From positions 166,996 through 230,995 of the forward strand of contig NZ_LMOI01000018.1 in NCBI RefSeq assembly GCF_001423525.1: a DNA stretch of 64,000 bases, in the 5' to 3' direction. This document shows positions 61,571-64,000 of the stretch, one piece after another. The stretch's first letter is position 1, and each line of letters starts with the position of its first letter. The position numbers and the translations under genes were made by a program. The notes under the pieces are model-generated. The model had not been told where the DNA came from, made no database searches, and saw nothing but the letters and a program-made list of their open reading frames with translations. The DNA comes from Arthrobacter sp. Leaf137. Lineage in GTDB: Bacteria > Actinomycetota > Actinomycetes > Actinomycetales > Micrococcaceae.

Positions 61571-61768
61571 GCCGTCACTCCCGTTGGTTCCCCGTTGAAC
61601 TGCCCATGGTCTCTACTGCAGCGAGCATAAGCGATCCGATGGACGATGCCCGTTGCGGTCCCGTTGCATGACGTGCTGCCGGCGGCGGTTCCTTGGGGTG
61701 CCAAGCAGCTCCATGGTGCTCCGCAGGGTAGCCGGGGGCGTTGAGCCTGTCCGGCCCGAGGAGTAGCG

Positions 61769-61784
61769 TGTGATGCACATCACC
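61769..61784 (+). promoter_or_regulatory. CRP/FNR-like site upstream of ggt
   Basis: TGTGA-TGCACA-TCACC matches the CRP half-site consensus TGTGA-N6-TCACA at 9 of 10 arm positions. It lies 20-35 bases before the ggt ATG, so it would overlap the leader or start region, consistent with repression or with a site for a different start point. Confidence 0.4.
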
Positions 61785-61803
61785 CAAACCTCTAGGAGCA
61801 ACC

Positions 61804-63666
61804 ATGCCACATCTGGGACGCCGGGTAGGAGCCTTAACGGCTGCACTGGCGATGAGCGTGACGTCCGGAGCCATTATGAGCCCGGCCTCGGCCCACACGT
61901 GGGACGACGAACCCGAGAAGAAAGCCGCCGCCACCGGATACGGGGGAGCGGTCAGCACGGTGGACGCCGATGCTTCCGCGGCCGCCATCACGGTGCTCCG
62001 CAAGGGCGGCAACGCCGTGGACGCCGCCGTCGCAGCGGCAGCCACCCTGGGGGTAACGGAGCCCTACTCTGCCGGCATCGGCGGAGGCGGCTACTTCGTG
62101 TACTACGACGCGAAGAGCGGCGAGGTCCACACGCTCGACGGCCGCGAGACCGCACCCGCGGCGATGCCGAACAATGCGTTCATCGATCCCGCCACCGGAA
62201 AGGCATATAACTTCTCTCCGGAACTCGTCACCAGCGGCGTTTCCGTGGGCGTCCCCGGCACGGCAGCTACGTGGGAGCGTGCGCTGGAACGCTGGGGCAG
62301 CCTGACCCTCGGCGATGCCCTGAAGCCTGCCATTGATGTGGCGGACAACGGGTTCACCGTGGACGCCACGTTCAACCTCCAGACCGCGGAAAACCAGGTC
62401 CGCTTTGAAGCGTTCCCGTCCACCAGCGAGCTCTATCTTCCGGGAGGCGCAGCCCCCGCCGTGGGGTCGGTCCTGAAGAACCCCGACCTCGCCGACACCT
62501 ACCGCTTGCTTGGCGACGAGGGCACTGACGCCTTCTACAAGGGGCCCCTCGCCGAGGAGATTGCCGCCACCGTCCAGGAACCACCGAAGACGGTTGATAC
62601 TGCGCTTCCGGTGCCCAAGGGGTACATGACCGCCGAGGACCTGGCCGACTATGAGGTACTGAACCAGGATCCCACCCACGTCAGCTACCGGGGTTACGAC
62701 GTTTATGGGATGGCACCGTCCAGCAGCGGCGGCACCACGGTGGGCGAGGCCCTGAACATCCTGGCCCCGTTCGAATTGCCGGACCTGGTGAAGGGCAAGG
62801 GCAACGCCAAGAACCAGTCTGACGTCCTGCACTACTACCTTGAAGCGTCCGCGCTCGCCTTCGCTGACCGCGCCAAGTACGTGGGCGATCCGAACTTCGT
62901 GGACGTCCCCACCGAAGCCCTCCTCGACGACGTCTTCGGCAAGGAACGCGGCTGCGAGATCGACGCCCGGAAGGCGGCCGTCAAGCCCGTGGCAGCCGGT
63001 GACGTGGAGAACTATGACGGCACCTGCGACGTGGAACCGGCAGCGGCCGGCGACGCGCCGGACACCGAAAACATCAACACCACCAACCTCACCGTCTCTG
63101 ACAAGTGGGGCAACGTGGTGGAGTACACGCTCACCATTGAACAGACCGGTGGCTCAGGCATCGTGGTTCCCGGCCGTGGCTTCATCCTGAACAACGAGCT
63201 CACGGACTTCTCCACCGAGTACAAGGCGGACGACCCCAACCGGATCCAGCCCGGCAAGCGGCCCCGTTCCTCGATGTCGCCCACCATCGTGCTCAAGGAT
63301 GGCGACCCGTTCCTGGCCCTCGGCTCGCCCGGCGGCTCCACGATTATCACCACGGTGCTGCAGACGCTGGTGAACAGGATCGACCTCGGCATGAGCATTG
63401 AAGACGCCGTGGCCGCTCCCCGCGCATCGCAGCGGAACACCGCCAACGTGACAGCGGAACAGGGCTTCATCGACTCGCCCTCGGGCAAAGTCCTGGCGGC
63501 CAAGTACGGGCATATGTTCACCGCTGCCGGTACCCCCGGCACATCGGCGGCCGAGATCGGCGCCGCAACGGCCATCGAGTTCCATCGGGACGGCCGAGTG
63601 ACAGCGGTCGCTGAACCCGAAAGGCGCGGTGGCGGATCGGCCATGGTGGTCAAACCGGCCAGGTAA
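61804..63666 (+). CDS. ggt: gamma-glutamyltransferase, secreted
   Basis: A protein of 620 aa. A signal peptide (VGALTAALAMSVTSGAIMS, then ASA-H) is followed by the large chain with GGNAVDAAVAAAATLGVTEPYSAGIGGGG. The autocatalytic cleavage site precedes the nucleophile Thr in NTTNLTVSDKWGN near residue 421. The small chain holds RPRSSMSPTIVLKDG and LGSPGGSTIITTV. It cleaves glutathione and other gamma-glutamyl compounds outside the cell. AGGAG lies 6 bases before the ATG. A CRP-like site and a downstream hairpin (63702) flank it. Confidence 0.94.
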   Translation: MPHLGRRVGALTAALAMSVTSGAIMSPASAHTWDDEPEKKAAATGYGGAVSTVDADASAAAITVLRKGGNAVDAAVAAAATLGVTEPYSAGIGGGGYFVYYDAKSGEVHTLDGRETAPAAMPNNAFIDPATGKAYNFSPELVTSGVSVGVPGTAATWERALERWGSLTLGDALKPAIDVADNGFTVDATFNLQTAENQVRFEAFPSTSELYLPGGAAPAVGSVLKNPDLADTYRLLGDEGTDAFYKGPLAEEIAATVQEPPKTVDTALPVPKGYMTAEDLADYEVLNQDPTHVSYRGYDVYGMAPSSSGGTTVGEALNILAPFELPDLVKGKGNAKNQSDVLHYYLEASALAFADRAKYVGDPNFVDVPTEALLDDVFGKERGCEIDARKAAVKPVAAGDVENYDGTCDVEPAAAGDAPDTENINTTNLTVSDKWGNVVEYTLTIEQTGGSGIVVPGRGFILNNELTDFSTEYKADDPNRIQPGKRPRSSMSPTIVLKDGDPFLALGSPGGSTIITTVLQTLVNRIDLGMSIEDAVAAPRASQRNTANVTAEQGFIDSPSGKVLAAKYGHMFTAAGTPGTSAAEIGAATAIEFHRDGRVTAVAEPERRGGGSAMVVKPAR

Positions 63667-63701
63667 TCCGGCCGCTGCCGCCGGGCAGCTGCCCTTAAAC
63701 C

Positions 63702-63753
63702 CTGACGGCGGCACCTGGGTTCTGTAGTTCCAGAACCCGGGTGCCGCCGTCGG
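63702..63753. terminator. hairpin between ggt and the convergent permease gene
   Basis: The 23-base arms 63702-63724 and 63731-63753 pair with two mismatches around the loop TAGTTC. The stem base GACGGCGGCACC and the following ACGTTAT recall the malic enzyme terminator (GACGGCGGTGCC ... CGTTAG). It probably serves both convergent genes. Confidence 0.75.
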
Positions 63754-63766
63754 ACGTTATGAAGCG

Positions 63767-64000
63767 CTACTTCTTGAAGGTGTCTGCCGGTGGGTTGGCG
63801 ACCACCGGCGCAACACCGGTGTGGCCTTCGCGGGTTGCGGCGATTTCGTGGATGCGTTTGCGGCAGGCGTACCAGCCGAAGACCATGAGGACTGAGGCGA
63901 TGGCTGTGACCATCATGGTCAGTGGTGAGTCGATGAACACCATGATGAGGACCCCTACCAGGAAGACGGAAGGAAACTCGCAGGCAATGACAGTGGCCGG
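63767..64000 (-). CDS. APC-family amino-acid permease, C-terminal part
   Basis: The minus-strand frame runs from the window edge to TAG at 63769-63767 without a start, so the 5' part is outside. The 77 visible residues have a hydrophobic segment (VIACEFPSVFLVGVLIMVFI), then DSPLTMMVTAIASVLMVFGW and the basic tail YACRKRIHEIAATREGHTGV. This pattern, with DSPLT before the last segment, is typical of amino-acid permeases of the AAT/APC group. Only the end is seen, so substrate and exact family are uncertain. Confidence 0.6.
   Translation of the reverse strand, partial: PATVIACEFPSVFLVGVLIMVFIDSPLTMMVTAIASVLMVFGWYACRKRIHEIAATREGHTGVAPVVANPPADTFKK

Overview
The window is a dense, high-GC piece of an actinobacterial chromosome. 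It most likely comes from an Arthrobacter/Pseudarthrobacter-type member of the Micrococcaceae. That placement is an inference from base composition, gene families (AdeR-like PucR regulator beside ald, DUF6297 ABC pair, LtrA, GNAT-AAA+ fusion, short glutamyl-Q-type synthetase) and the many apparently leaderless promoters, not from a marker gene. I see no rRNA, tRNA, transposase, prophage or CRISPR array. Nearly all space is coding and the longest gene-free stretch is about 350 bp.

Layout. 1-3.7 kb: end of a 2-oxo acid dehydrogenase operon (E1 alpha, E1 beta, E2) and a PAP2-like membrane protein. 3.7-8.4 kb: small membrane protein, universal stress protein, aminotransferase, GerMN-like lipoprotein, and an FMN reductase divergent from a TetR regulator with a perfect shared operator. 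8.5-14.8 kb: a complete Opp/Dpp-type ABC importer behind a long structured leader. 14.9-20 kb: Gfo/Idh/MocA oxidoreductase, alanine dehydrogenase divergent from its probable AdeR-type regulator, alpha/beta hydrolase and an excisionase-like HTH protein. 20.1-28.9 kb: a LacI-controlled operon with a second Dpp-type importer and an intracellular GH32 beta-fructosidase, read here as a fructoside-uptake locus. 29-34.9 kb: PTS enzyme I, a TetR regulator, mannitol EIICBA and mannitol-1-phosphate dehydrogenase, closed by an intrinsic terminator.

35-38.9 kb: iron-siderophore importer (binding protein, two permeases, ATPase) with a DtxR/IdeR-like box. 38.9-43.5 kb: GNAT, MarR plus MFS efflux pump, and an ABC ATPase plus DUF6297-type membrane protein. 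43.5-49.7 kb: sugar porter, DHA2 drug exporter, RraA-family protein, an MFS gene broken by one in-frame TAG, and a TetR regulator. 50-54.8 kb: malic enzyme, DUF456 and SnoaL-like proteins, two uncharacterised proteins, and a LysE exporter divergent from an AsnC regulator. 54.8-64 kb: WXG100-headed putative type VII substrate with a lipoprotein partner, AsnC regulator, glutamyl-Q tRNA(Asp) synthetase, a small HTH protein under a twin-palindrome promoter, LtrA, a GNAT-AAA+ fusion, gamma-glutamyltransferase and the end of an APC-type permease.

The common theme is uptake and catabolism of plant or soil nutrients (fructosides, mannitol, peptides, chelated iron) plus export. Local regulators mostly sit divergently or directly upstream of their targets, with visible palindromes. 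The least explained items are the WXG100/lipoprotein pair, the 32-bp tandem repeats placed just after two stop codons, the twin-palindrome promoter of the 66-aa HTH protein, the structured leader of the first importer, and the hairpin upstream of the synthetase gene.
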